From Betaproteobacteria bacterium (GTDB lineage: Bacteria > Pseudomonadota > Gammaproteobacteria > Burkholderiales > Casimicrobiaceae), in NCBI GenBank assembly GCA_016717855.1, contig JADKEV010000021.1:51076-115075 (forward strand): a stretch of DNA of 64,000 bases, written 5' to 3'. The position numbers and the translations under genes are program-made. The notes beneath the pieces were generated by a model. It worked only from the letters and a program-made list of their open reading frames with translations, ran no database searches and was not told the DNA's origin. Shown here one piece after another: positions 7,626-14,330 of this stretch; the stretch's first letter is position 1, and the number at the start of each line of letters is the position of its first letter.

Positions 7626-8264
7626 TTACCCACGTACATAGCGCAAGTGTGTAACGGTTGGACTATCAACCAGCTTGTCAATTCGAAACCGCGGCACCGG
7701 CTCGCGCAAGTTCTCGAAGAGGCGTCTCCCACCTCCGAACACCACTGGCGCCATCGCGATCTCCAGCTCATCGATCACACCCAGGTTCAAATACTGCTGG
7801 ATTACGTCCGCGCCGCCCGAGATGCGAACATCGCGGCCGCCCGCAGACTCTCTAGCCTGCTCAAGGGCGCTTTCCGGGCCGTCGTTGACGAAGTAGAATG
7901 TCGTCCCGCCCGGCCGGACCCAGGGTTCGCGCTTCTCGTGGGTAAGAACGTATACCGGCGTGTGAAACGGAGCCTCCTCGGGCCATGCGACCTCGCCTTG
8001 CTCGAACATTCGCTTGCCCATGATGTTGGCGCCGCTACGCTCCATGGTGTACCGAAACATGTCATTGACCGGACCGGTCTCTCCGCCTGGTCCGAATTTC
8101 AGGTTCTCGCGGAAGTGCTGCAGTTTAAGAACCCAGCTCATCATCGCACCCCATTTCGCGCCCCAGTCCTTGTAGTCGGGCCGAATCCAGTTCTCCATGG
8201 TCATTCCTTCCGGTGCCATGTAGCCGTCAAGGCTAAGCCCGATGTTCACGAATATCTTGCTCAT
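7626..8264 (-). CDS. RibD/dihydrofolate reductase-like family protein (second of two)
   Basis: A 212-residue protein of the same RibD C-terminal family as 3113-3775 but only distantly similar. Seen: FVNIGLSLDGYMAPEG at the start, ERSGANIMGKRMFEQGE, AGGRDVRISGGADVIQQYL, then LEIAMAPVVFGGGRRLF. These are the NADPH-binding and core strands of the family. The substrate is unknown. It lies between the attC-like site at 8293-8364 and the shortened site at 7593-7620, so it is a separate cassette rather than a tandem duplicate. Confidence 0.85.
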   Translation of the reverse strand: MSKIFVNIGLSLDGYMAPEGMTMENWIRPDYKDWGAKWGAMMSWVLKLQHFRENLKFGPGGETGPVNDMFRYTMERSGANIMGKRMFEQGEVAWPEEAPFHTPVYVLTHEKREPWVRPGGTTFYFVNDGPESALEQARESAGGRDVRISGGADVIQQYLNLGVIDELEIAMAPVVFGGGRRLFENLREPVPRFRIDKLVDSPTVTHLRYVRG

Positions 8265-8292
8265 GATTCTCCTCTCACGATCCTGGATATCG

Positions 8293-8364
8293 GCCTAGCG
8301 TTTGACATGAGGGGCGGCCGAGGGCGATAGCACTTGGACGTCCCTCTCGATTGAAGGGTTGGGC
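8293..8364 (-). other. attC-like site
   Basis: On the minus strand GCCCAAC (8358-8364) opens the site and GCTAGGC (8293-8299) closes it. The arms CGAGAGGGAC and CCGCCCCTC pair imperfectly around the centre. The preceding gene stops about 10 bases upstream. Confidence 0.6.
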
Positions 8365-8373
8365 GTCGCGCTT

Positions 8374-8784
8374 TTAGCGATGAGCTTGAGCGCTGAGCTC
8401 ACGAGCCTGAACCTCAAAGTAGTTATCCCGGTACACGCTGCGGCCTTGCAGGAACTGCCAGACGCTCGACGCGCCATAAGCAAAGAAGAACAACGGCCCC
8501 CACCGCTCGTACTGCTGAACATGGATGCGCTCATGTGGGCCGATGCTTAGAAGCTCGCTACGAGTGACCGCAAGGATGACATGACCGAAGACGATGCCGC
8601 GGAACGGAAGCATACGCGCTAGCCTGCCGCAACTTTCCTCAGTCTCCCGGTAGGTTACTTCCAGTGCACCCGACGACCACCTGGCTTGGCCACCTGCCAG
8701 CAAAGGGATGCCAGCAAGCACCACACCGACGGCAGAGCAGGGCGAAGCCCACAGCAACCTCCCGATTCCACGCCAATGCTTCAT
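8374..8784 (-). CDS. Membrane protein with an HERIHVQQYERWG motif
   Basis: A 136-residue protein with hydrophobic segments near residues 13-30 and 98-112. In the middle stands HERIHVQQYERWGP, an HExxH-like arrangement (HERIH) that could bind a metal, but other parts of a zinc-peptidase active site are not evident, so I do not call it a protease. No characterised family is recognised. It sits between two attC-like sites (8791-8892 before, 8293-8364 after) and so is one cassette. Confidence 0.65.
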   Translation of the reverse strand: MKHWRGIGRLLWASPCSAVGVVLAGIPLLAGGQARWSSGALEVTYRETEESCGRLARMLPFRGIVFGHVILAVTRSELLSIGPHERIHVQQYERWGPLFFFAYGASSVWQFLQGRSVYRDNYFEVQARELSAQAHR

Positions 8785-8790
8785 GACGGC

Positions 8791-8892
8791 CCTTGACGCA
8801 GAAGGTAAGCGGCAAACTGCGGCGTGCTGGATGCAAACGAGCTACGCTGGCGTGCCACGCCGGTGTTTGCCCGCTTGACCGCCGGGTCAGGC
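8791..8892 (-). other. attC-like site
   Basis: On the minus strand GCCTGAC (8886-8892) followed by CCGGCGGTCAAGCGGGC opens the site; TTGCCGCTTACC and GTCAAGG (8791-8797) close it. The AAA ATPase stop codon (GCC TGA) lies in the first box. The inner ACACCGGCGTGGCACGC is shared with 11677-11778. Confidence 0.65.
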
Positions 8893-9660
8893 ATCGCCCT
8901 CACGATCGCTAGGTGTGTCGAAGAGATGTCTGAAGTACCTCTCCGGTGAATTGAGAAAATCACGTGTAACAAGATAGTGCTCAGATTCACGATAGGCAAT
9001 TTCCTGAATTGTATCGCCGTCAAGGCTGAAGAGAACGGACCCGGGGTAGCTCAAAATAATAGGCGAGTGAGTCGCAATGATGAATTGCGCTTGACCAGGT
9101 GTGACGATCTCGTGAATGATCCTGAGAAATGTCAGTTGCCGTTGCGGGGAGAGTGCGGCTTCTGGCTCGTCGAGGATGTAGATTCCTTGCTCGAATCGGT
9201 TTGCGAAGAGGGCGAGAAAGGATTCACCGTGGGACTGTTGGTGCAGCGATTTGCCGCCGTATGCACGCAGATCGGATACCTGCTCGATGTACGTTGCAAA
9301 ATTGTAGAAGCTTTCGGCGCGCATGAAGAAGCCTTCGGTCATCTTTGGCAGCCACGACAGTCTCAGGGCTTGCGCCAGGTCGGACCGATCCGCGAAGACC
9401 GCCCGATGATGATCCCGGTTTCCACCCTCAGGGCTAAAGCCGCAACATTCGGCAAGGGCTTCAAGGAGCGTAGACTTCGCTACCGTTCTCGCCGACAAAA
9501 AAGTGACATTTGTTCGAAACGACAAATCGATTCCCTGAGAAAACGCTTGAACATTGAATGGGCGAGTTGTATCAAATTTCTCCGGAAGACTTACGACTCT
9601 GCGAAGGAAGGGTGCGCCCGTGGACGCCCCAGCCGTATCGAACCGTCGATCCCGTTTCAT
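8887..9660 (-). CDS. AAA-family ATPase with a scrambled P-loop
   Basis: A 257-residue predicted ATPase of the small SMC/ABC-like AAA type. Walker B is clear (GIYILDEPEAALSPQRQL), followed by the family's FIIATHSPIIL motif. The P-loop is not readable: the frame gives TFLSARTVAKSTLLEALA, while one frame over the same DNA spells VGENGS. Adding one T to the T6 run and two bases before AAGTCT would restore FVGENGSGKSTLL. As written it cannot bind ATP normally. Family members often act in DNA transactions or defence; the role here is unknown. Its stop lies in an attC-like site. Confidence 0.7.
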   Translation of the reverse strand: MKRDRRFDTAGASTGAPFLRRVVSLPEKFDTTRPFNVQAFSQGIDLSFRTNVTFLSARTVAKSTLLEALAECCGFSPEGGNRDHHRAVFADRSDLAQALRLSWLPKMTEGFFMRAESFYNFATYIEQVSDLRAYGGKSLHQQSHGESFLALFANRFEQGIYILDEPEAALSPQRQLTFLRIIHEIVTPGQAQFIIATHSPIILSYPGSVLFSLDGDTIQEIAYRESEHYLVTRDFLNSPERYFRHLFDTPSDREGDA

Positions 9661-9694
9661 GCTCAGATCGATCTACAGGTGTGCGGTTGGTGAT

Positions 9695-9796
9695 GCCTGA
9701 CGCCTAAGATACGCGGCGAACAGCGGCACGCTGGATTCCAACGAAGCAAGCAGGTGTACCCCGCCGGTGTTTGTCAGCTTGACCGGCGGGTTAGGC
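9695..9796 (-). other. attC-like site
   Basis: On the minus strand GCCTAAC (9790-9796) then CCGCCGGTCAAGCTGAC opens the site; GTCAGGC (9695-9701) closes it. The DUF2442 stop (GCC TAA) lies in the first box. The layout matches 8791-8892 and 11677-11778. Confidence 0.7.
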
Positions 9797-10045
9797 GGCA
9801 ACTCGCAGGGACGAGCGCAGAAATTCAGGAGCAAAGTCAGCGCCGTTTGGCCAGACAAGTGTGCGTAGTTCCGGATGGACCGTGAACTGACGAAATGACT
9901 CAACATTTCGTAGCGGCTCAAATATTGGACCGTGCAGTTCGCTGCTCAGGTCAACTTCGCCTTCAGCACCGTCGCTGAATCGGAGCCACACGATGTACCC
10001 GCTGATGTAACTGGCCTCAATGATGTGCGGTAGCATAATCTTCAC
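9791..10045 (-). CDS. DUF2442 domain protein
   Basis: An 84-residue protein with the DUF2442 pattern: YIVWLRFSDGAEGEVDLSSE near the start, then FRQFTVHPELRTLVWPNGAD and FAPEFL at the end. The family is nearly always encoded next to DUF4160, as here, and the two frames overlap by 4 bases. Such pairs are widespread in mobile and cassette DNA and are suspected, not proven, to be toxin-antitoxin-like. The stop codon lies inside the attC-like site at 9695-9796. Confidence 0.85.
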   Translation of the reverse strand: MKIMLPHIIEASYISGYIVWLRFSDGAEGEVDLSSELHGPIFEPLRNVESFRQFTVHPELRTLVWPNGADFAPEFLRSSLRVAA

Positions 10046-10299
10046 TCCAACGGATCAATATGTGGCAGCGGACGACTGGCGCGCGCAAGCGACCATGCCT
10101 CCTGCAACTCGACACGATGCAGATCTTTCCATTCCAACACGTGCGACAGGGCTCGCTTCGGAAACTCGCCATTGACACGGCCGGACTCGATCTCAATGGT
10201 AACCTCGAAATCGCCGTAGACCGCGTGAAAGTGCGCGGGCCCATGATCGCGGTAGTACATGGCGATAACGATTCAGAGAAAGCGACTCAGTTCGGGCAT
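10042..10299 (-). pseudogene. DUF4160 protein with an early in-frame stop
   Basis: From the ATG at 10299 the protein reads MPELSRFL, TGA, IVIAMYYRDHGPAHFHAVYG and continues to PLPHIDPLE. DUF4160 proteins normally read 'sRFlGIvIamYyrDH.pPHFHa', so the TGA stands exactly where GGA (Gly) is expected. A 72-residue product from the ATG at 10260 remains possible but would lack the conserved N-terminus. It overlaps DUF2442 by 4 bases. An attC R' box (GTTAGGC, 10332-10338) lies just upstream. Confidence 0.75.
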
Positions 10300-10331
10300 G
10301 CATCATTGTAGCGCGCAAGGTGTTTGGTTTG

Positions 10332-10338
10332 CGCCTAA
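10332..10338 (-). other. Orphan attC R' box next to the insertion sequence
   Basis: GTTAGGC on the minus strand stands between the IS left end (10345) and the DUF4160 gene. It has no partner box because the rest of the site is absent, apparently lost at the IS. Confidence 0.45.
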
Positions 10339-10423
10339 CGACGCTGTAGAAAAACCCCAGCCTACACGGAACGAAAGTGGGCAGCAAGCTCGAAGGATGA
10401 GCGTAGAGAATTGGGGGAATCGG

Positions 10424-11506
10424 ATGGCCCGCTACAAGCACATCGATACCAGCCCGCGGTAGCTCGCGGTTGATCTGGCGCGGCAGTTGTTGCCGGGTAC
10501 TTTCGAGCACGCGCTGAATCACCTGCTCGGCCTCCGCGGCCCGGCCCGCGCGCCGCCGCGCCGGCGCCCGGCCCCCCGCCGGCGGGCGCCCCCGGCGGCG
10601 GGCCCCCGCGCGGGGGGCGCCGCGCCGGGGCGGGCGGCCGCCGCGGCCCGCCCCGGCGCCGCGGGGCGGGGCGGCCCGCCCCCCCCCGCCCCCGCGCCCC
10701 GCGGGGGGCGGCGCCGCGCCCGCGCCGGGGGGGCGCCCGCGCCCGGGGCGGGCCCCGCCCGCGGCGGGGGCCCCGGGCGGGCCGCCCGCCGCGGCCGGCG
10801 GGGGGGCGCGCCGGCGGCGCGGCCGCCGGCGGCGGCGCGCGGCCGCCGCGGCCGCGGGCCCGCCGCGCCGGCGCCGGGCGGGGGGGCGCGAGGCCGATGG
10901 CAAGCAATCTCGCACGCCGGGCAATCTGCCCTGATCGCCGACAACGGAATGCGCGGGCGTGACGAGCGATTCGCCAACCAGGTCCGACATCAGACCGCAC
11001 CCGATCCGTTGTGGCACAAGACCCCGGCGGTGAAGAAGAGGGCACTGTTCAGCCCCGCGGACTTCACCTACGACGACGAAGCGCAGGTGTGTATCTGTCC
11101 GGCCGGAGAGTTCCTGTATCAGAATGGCAGCCGCATCGTGATTGGTGGACGCGACGGGGTGAAGTTTACTGGCGCCAAGCGGGTATGCGGCCCGTGCCCG
11201 GTACGCGGCCAATGCTTGCGTCATCCGCAGCGCACAGCGGTGCGCCAGGTGGTGTTCTTCACCGGCCAGCTACAACAGCCCGAATCGCATTCGGCGCGGA
11301 TGAAGCGCCGCATCGACTCCGCTGCCGGGCGGGTGCGATATGGCCAGCGCTTGGCCACCGTGGAGCCGGTGTTCGGCAACCTGCGTTACAACAAAGGTCT
11401 CGACCGGTTCACGCTGCGCGGCAAGGCAAAGGTCGACGGGCAATGGAAGCTGTTCTGCCTGGTTCACAACATCGAAAAACTTGCGCATCATGGCTACGCG
11501 CAGTAG
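10424..11506 (+). pseudogene. IS1182-like transposase, broken
   Basis: From the ATG at 10424 the frame reads MARYKHIDTSPR, TAG, then LAVDLARQLLPGTFEHALNH, the N-terminus of IS1182-type transposases with one codon turned to a stop. From 10534 to 10890 the sequence is only G and C and codes for meaningless Pro/Ala/Gly/Arg. From about 10895 it resumes: FANQVRHQTAPDPLWHK, VCGPCPVRGQCLRHP, VEPVFGNLRYNKGLDRFTLR, the C-terminal catalytic part (the Y-G-N-R-N/R-K type end). Family enzymes are DDE transposases. As given the gene cannot yield a working protein. Confidence 0.75.
10534..10890. other. 357-base block with no A or T
   Basis: Every base from 10534 to 10890 is G or C, inside a transposase gene whose family shows no such composition. 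There is no tandem period. The conserved protein sequence stops at one edge and resumes at the other. A consensus or base-calling artefact is the likeliest source. Confidence 0.9.
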
Positions 11507-11676
11507 CAAGTAGTTCACGAGCGCCTGCAACAACGTATTCGCGCGCCAGAACGTACTTTGTGGCGCTTCAGTCCACTACGGCTCGATAAATCGCATCCCA
11601 TGATCGGCGTCAACTACGCTCGCCGCGTCGCCGCCCAACGCACGCGCGAAAAAGTCGAACAGGGGTTTTTCTACAA

Positions 11677-11778
11677 CCTCAACGTAAAAGGTAAGCGGCG
11701 GGCACCGGCGCGCACGATGCCAGGAGAATGCACAAACGTGCCACGCCGGGGTACGTCCGCTTGACCGCCGGGTTAGGC
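11677..11778 (-). other. attC-like site
   Basis: On the minus strand GCCTAAC (11772-11778) plus CCGGCGGTCAAGCGGAC opens the site; CCGCCGCTTACC and a weak R' box GTTGAGG (11677-11683) close it. The IS right end begins one base further on. Confidence 0.6.
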
Positions 11779-11803
11779 CCCGCGGCTGCATGCTTGGAAG
11801 TTG

Positions 11804-12016
11804 CTAGCGTGGAGGATGCCATTGGGAATGCACGATCTTGACTACTACGGCAAACATAAGGGAAATCACCAGGGCAATGGATGTAGCTGTGTAGATTGTG
11901 TACCAATTGCCTATGCTGTCCCATTTACCAGCGGTCTCCATATGGATGGTGACGAACAACATGATCGGGAGAACGACCAGTAGCGCACCGACGAAGGCAT
12001 TTCGAAATATGTGCAT
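11804..12016 (-). CDS. Two-segment membrane protein, function unknown
   Basis: A 70-residue protein with two transmembrane segments (AFVGALLVVLPIMLFVTIHM near residues 7-26 and YTATSIALVISLMFAVVVKI near 43-62). No family recognised. It starts 17 bases after the attC-like site at 12033-12159 and ends before the one at 11677-11778, so it fills one cassette. Confidence 0.6.
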   Translation of the reverse strand: MHIFRNAFVGALLVVLPIMLFVTIHMETAGKWDSIGNWYTIYTATSIALVISLMFAVVVKIVHSQWHPPR

Positions 12017-12032
12017 GGGGCGGCAAAGTGGG

Positions 12033-12159
12033 GCCTAACGTTCGAGCTCAGCGGGAGCCGGCGGCAGGACGCCAGGCCCGCGCGGTGCAGGATGAATCAC
12101 GGCGCCGCGCGGGCCTGGCGTTCCTGCCGTTGGCGCTCCGCTTGAGCGAGGGGTTAGGC
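12033..12159 (-). other. Long attC-like site
   Basis: Full-length example: on the minus strand GCCTAAC (12153-12159), then CCCTCGCTCAAGCGGAGC; at the far end GGCTCCCGCTGAGCTCGAAC and GTTAGGC (12033-12039). The inner arms CAGGCCCGCGCGGCGCC and GCGCGGGCCTGG form a long stem. It lies between two genes on the same strand. Confidence 0.75.
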
Positions 12160-12177
12160 CGCACTCGTTGCCTACGC

Positions 12178-12642
12178 TTACCGTGGCGCCCGTTGCTGCA
12201 TTTGAAGGGCCAGCATGCGCCACTGGCCCTGGCGATTGATGTACGTTGCCGTATATCGAAGCGTGGATGTGGACTCCGGTTTCCCTGGGCTGGCAAATCG
12301 AATCTCGGCTGTACCGAAGACCAGCGCGGCGCTTCCTTCAAGAAGTACTGAACGCTCTGTGATGGTCTGGCCGATCATATTCATTTTCAGCAGGCGTTGG
12401 ATGAGTTCTTCCTTGCCTGTGGTGGTGCCGCCGCTGGTGTTGTACTGAAACTTGTCGTCTACCAGTCGTCGCAGTGCTACCTCGTTTCGACTTACTTCTG
12501 CCTCAACATACTCGTCCTCGGTGGCGAGAACGCGCATCTCTTCGACTTGTTGGGCAGAGGATGAAGTCATGGGCTGTGCGGAGCTTGTGAATGGAGCCAA
12601 CGCGGCCGCAACGAAGATCGCGATGATGATCGGGAAGTGCAT
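12178..12642 (-). CDS. Secreted SnoaL/DUF4440-like (NTF2 fold) protein
   Basis: A 154-residue protein with a signal peptide (MHFPIIIAIFVAAALAPFTS). The mature part follows the DUF4440/SnoaL pattern: EAEVSRNEVALRRLVDDKFQ near residue 50, TGKEELIQRL, EGSAALVFGTAEIRF, and QGQWRMLALQMQQ at the end. The fold is a cone-shaped pocket used by varied enzymes and binding proteins; no substrate can be inferred. It is the first recognisable cassette of the array on this side; an attC R' box (12651-12657) lies 9 bases upstream of its ATG. Confidence 0.75.
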   Translation of the reverse strand: MHFPIIIAIFVAAALAPFTSSAQPMTSSSAQQVEEMRVLATEDEYVEAEVSRNEVALRRLVDDKFQYNTSGGTTTGKEELIQRLLKMNMIGQTITERSVLLEGSAALVFGTAEIRFASPGKPESTSTLRYTATYINRQGQWRMLALQMQQRAPR

Positions 12643-12650
12643 TTTGTGCG

Positions 12651-12657
12651 GCCTAAC
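12651..12657 (-). other. Orphan attC R' box at the array edge
   Basis: GTTAGGC on the minus strand directly precedes the SnoaL-like gene. I cannot find the partner half upstream, so this probably marks the edge of the cassette array. Confidence 0.45.
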
Positions 12658-13057
12658 CCGAAAGTAGGGAGCTCAAAAATACGACAAATCCGTCATGACG
12701 GACGACCATCCTGGCTCCCGATTTGGGCAAATGCCTGTTTTTGCTCATCCTGTCACGCCGCCCAAATTGATACACGTCCTAAGATTCCGGAAAAACCGTC
12801 GCAGAGTCCGCATGGCAGGATTACTCGCGCGCCACGTTCAACGGCAATGCAAAATTTCGCAGAGTATGCCGCAGGGCCAAAGTTGCCGCCGACGCCAGCT
12901 TACGCCTGAAACCTGTACTGCGCGGGGACGCGCACGATTGTGATGCGAATGACGGGGCCCGACATCGTCTGCGGACATTGACGCGCCTGCCAAGCCCTCC
13001 CGCTCTGCCGGGCAACGGTGCGGACATTGCGGGTGCAAGGCGCGCATCGGCGACGGC
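12658..13057. other. 400 bases without a recognisable gene
   Basis: I see no convincing coding sequence, repeat or RNA gene here. Short open frames on both strands lack ribosome sites and family-like sequence. It separates the cassette array from the lexA-helicase-nuclease genes. Confidence 0.4.
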
Positions 13058-14326
13058 TCACCCACCCCCCGCCGGCTTGCCCTTCCGCGCCAGCCGGCGC
13101 AACCTCTTCTCGACGGCATCGGCTTGTGGGCTCAGCGGCAGCATCCGCTCGGTCCAGTGCACTGCGGCCGCGAAGTCCTTCTGCTTGTGCTCGTGGTAGA
13201 TGGCCAGGCGCTCCATCGCGCACAGGACATCCTTGCCGGCCAATGCCTCCCAGACCGGGACGGCCTTGTCCCAGTGGCCGGACTTCGCGTACAGCGCGGC
13301 CAGTTCCAGCCGCGCGTCGTCGGTCAGCGGCTCGCCGTGATCCTCGAGATGCAGCAACGCCGTCGCCTGGTTCCCGGCACGCCGGTGGGCGCGCGCGATG
13401 CCCAGCGGATCGGCGTATTGCTGGCCGGGCTCCGCATAGGTCTTGCCCAGGACGCCGGCGAGCGCGATCAGCGACAGGACGTCGATCCGGTTGTGGTCCA
13501 CGACCCCGCGCAGGCTGCGCGTTTCGCCGAACTGCAGCAGGTCGGTCCAGACCTGCGGAATCAGGTGGCCGGGCAGGTCGTCGTCGCGGAACAGCTTGAG
13601 CAGGTACTGCTCGGCGGTCTGCAGCCGGCAGTCGGGCCAATTGCGCTTGAATGCCGCGCGCGTCCGGTGCAGCAGGTCCATGTGCGGCAGCGTGGCGAAT
13701 GGATTGGCCAGCCTGGCCAGCCGGTAGCGTGTGGCCAGCAGCGGGATGTCGAACGCCTTGCCGTTGAAGCTCACCAGGTGGCTGCGGTCGTCGATCCAGC
13801 CCAGCGCGTGTTCGAGCATTGCCGTCTCGCCTGCGAAGCATGTGAGGAAATACTGGCGCACTTCGACCGTGTCGCCCTGGATCCGCGCGAGGCCCAGCAC
13901 GAAGGCGACGGTGCCGGTGCCGCCGGAGAGTCCGGTCGTCTCGGTATCGATGAACAGCAGGCGTTCGCGTTCGGGTTCCGCGCCGCCCGCGAGGAAATCG
14001 AGCGCGGCCTCGCGTATGCGCTGGAAGGGGACGTTGCCATGCCGGTGCGACAGCGGCAGGAATTGCTCGACCAGCACGACGCCCTCGGCGCATAGCGTGC
14101 CGCCCACGATCCGCGCCAGTTCTTCCTGCGATACCGCGCGCTTCGCCGGCTTGTCGGCCTGCGCCGTCGCGAGGCGCTGCAATCTGGCCGCCAGGGGCAG
14201 TGGGCCGGGCACGGACGGGGACGCAGGCCCGTTCTCGGCGGTGACTGCGGACGGAACCGCCGGCGGCTGCCGCTGCCCCACGCCCAATCGCGCTTCCAGT
14301 TCCCGCAGCCGCGTGCGCAGGTCCAT
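13058..14326 (-). CDS. RNase H-fold 3'-5' exonuclease, MrfB/YprB-like
   Basis: A 422-residue protein with an RNase H-like DnaQ-type exonuclease core: LLFIDTETTGLSGGTGTVAF near residue 148 (first acidic pair), ALGWIDDRSHLVSFNGKAFD near 215, and VVDHNRIDVLSLIALAGVLG near 320 with the final Asp. The C-terminal third is helical and TPR-like (HLEDHGEPLTDDARLELAAL). In Bacillus subtilis the relative MrfB works with helicase MrfA in excising mitomycin C lesions. Here it lies 4 bases after the matching helicase and is probably translated with it. The N-terminal 50 residues are a low-complexity lead. Confidence 0.8.
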   Translation of the reverse strand: MDLRTRLRELEARLGVGQRQPPAVPSAVTAENGPASPSVPGPLPLAARLQRLATAQADKPAKRAVSQEELARIVGGTLCAEGVVLVEQFLPLSHRHGNVPFQRIREAALDFLAGGAEPERERLLFIDTETTGLSGGTGTVAFVLGLARIQGDTVEVRQYFLTCFAGETAMLEHALGWIDDRSHLVSFNGKAFDIPLLATRYRLARLANPFATLPHMDLLHRTRAAFKRNWPDCRLQTAEQYLLKLFRDDDLPGHLIPQVWTDLLQFGETRSLRGVVDHNRIDVLSLIALAGVLGKTYAEPGQQYADPLGIARAHRRAGNQATALLHLEDHGEPLTDDARLELAALYAKSGHWDKAVPVWEALAGKDVLCAMERLAIYHEHKQKDFAAAVHWTERMLPLSPQADAVEKRLRRLARKGKPAGGG

Positions 14327-14330
14327 GCGT

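Larger units (their letters stand above)
10345..11675 (+). mobile_element. IS1182-like insertion sequence, disrupted
   Basis: Terminal inverted repeats TGTAGAAAAACCCC (10345-10358) and its reverse complement (11662-11675) bound a 1331-base element with one transposase frame on plus. The element lies directly between an attC-like site ending at 11677 and an orphan attC box at 10332-10338, so it probably inserted at, or caused deletion between, two cassette borders. I see no convincing target-site duplication. The centre of the transposase gene is replaced by an all-G/C block. Confidence 0.75.

Noticed and set aside
8374..8784. Annotation of the HERIH protein as a peptidase
   Set aside because: Only the HExxH-like string supports it; no third ligand or family resemblance could be seen.
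10534..10890. The G/C-only block read as a Pro/Ala/Gly-rich protein domain of the transposase
   Set aside because: Every frame gives low-complexity sequence, both strands are open, and transposase homology is missing only there. Composition, not selection, explains the open frames.
12637..12943. Two overlapping plus-strand open frames of 82-90 codons
   Set aside because: No ribosome site, no family-like sequence, and start within the end of a convergent cassette gene.
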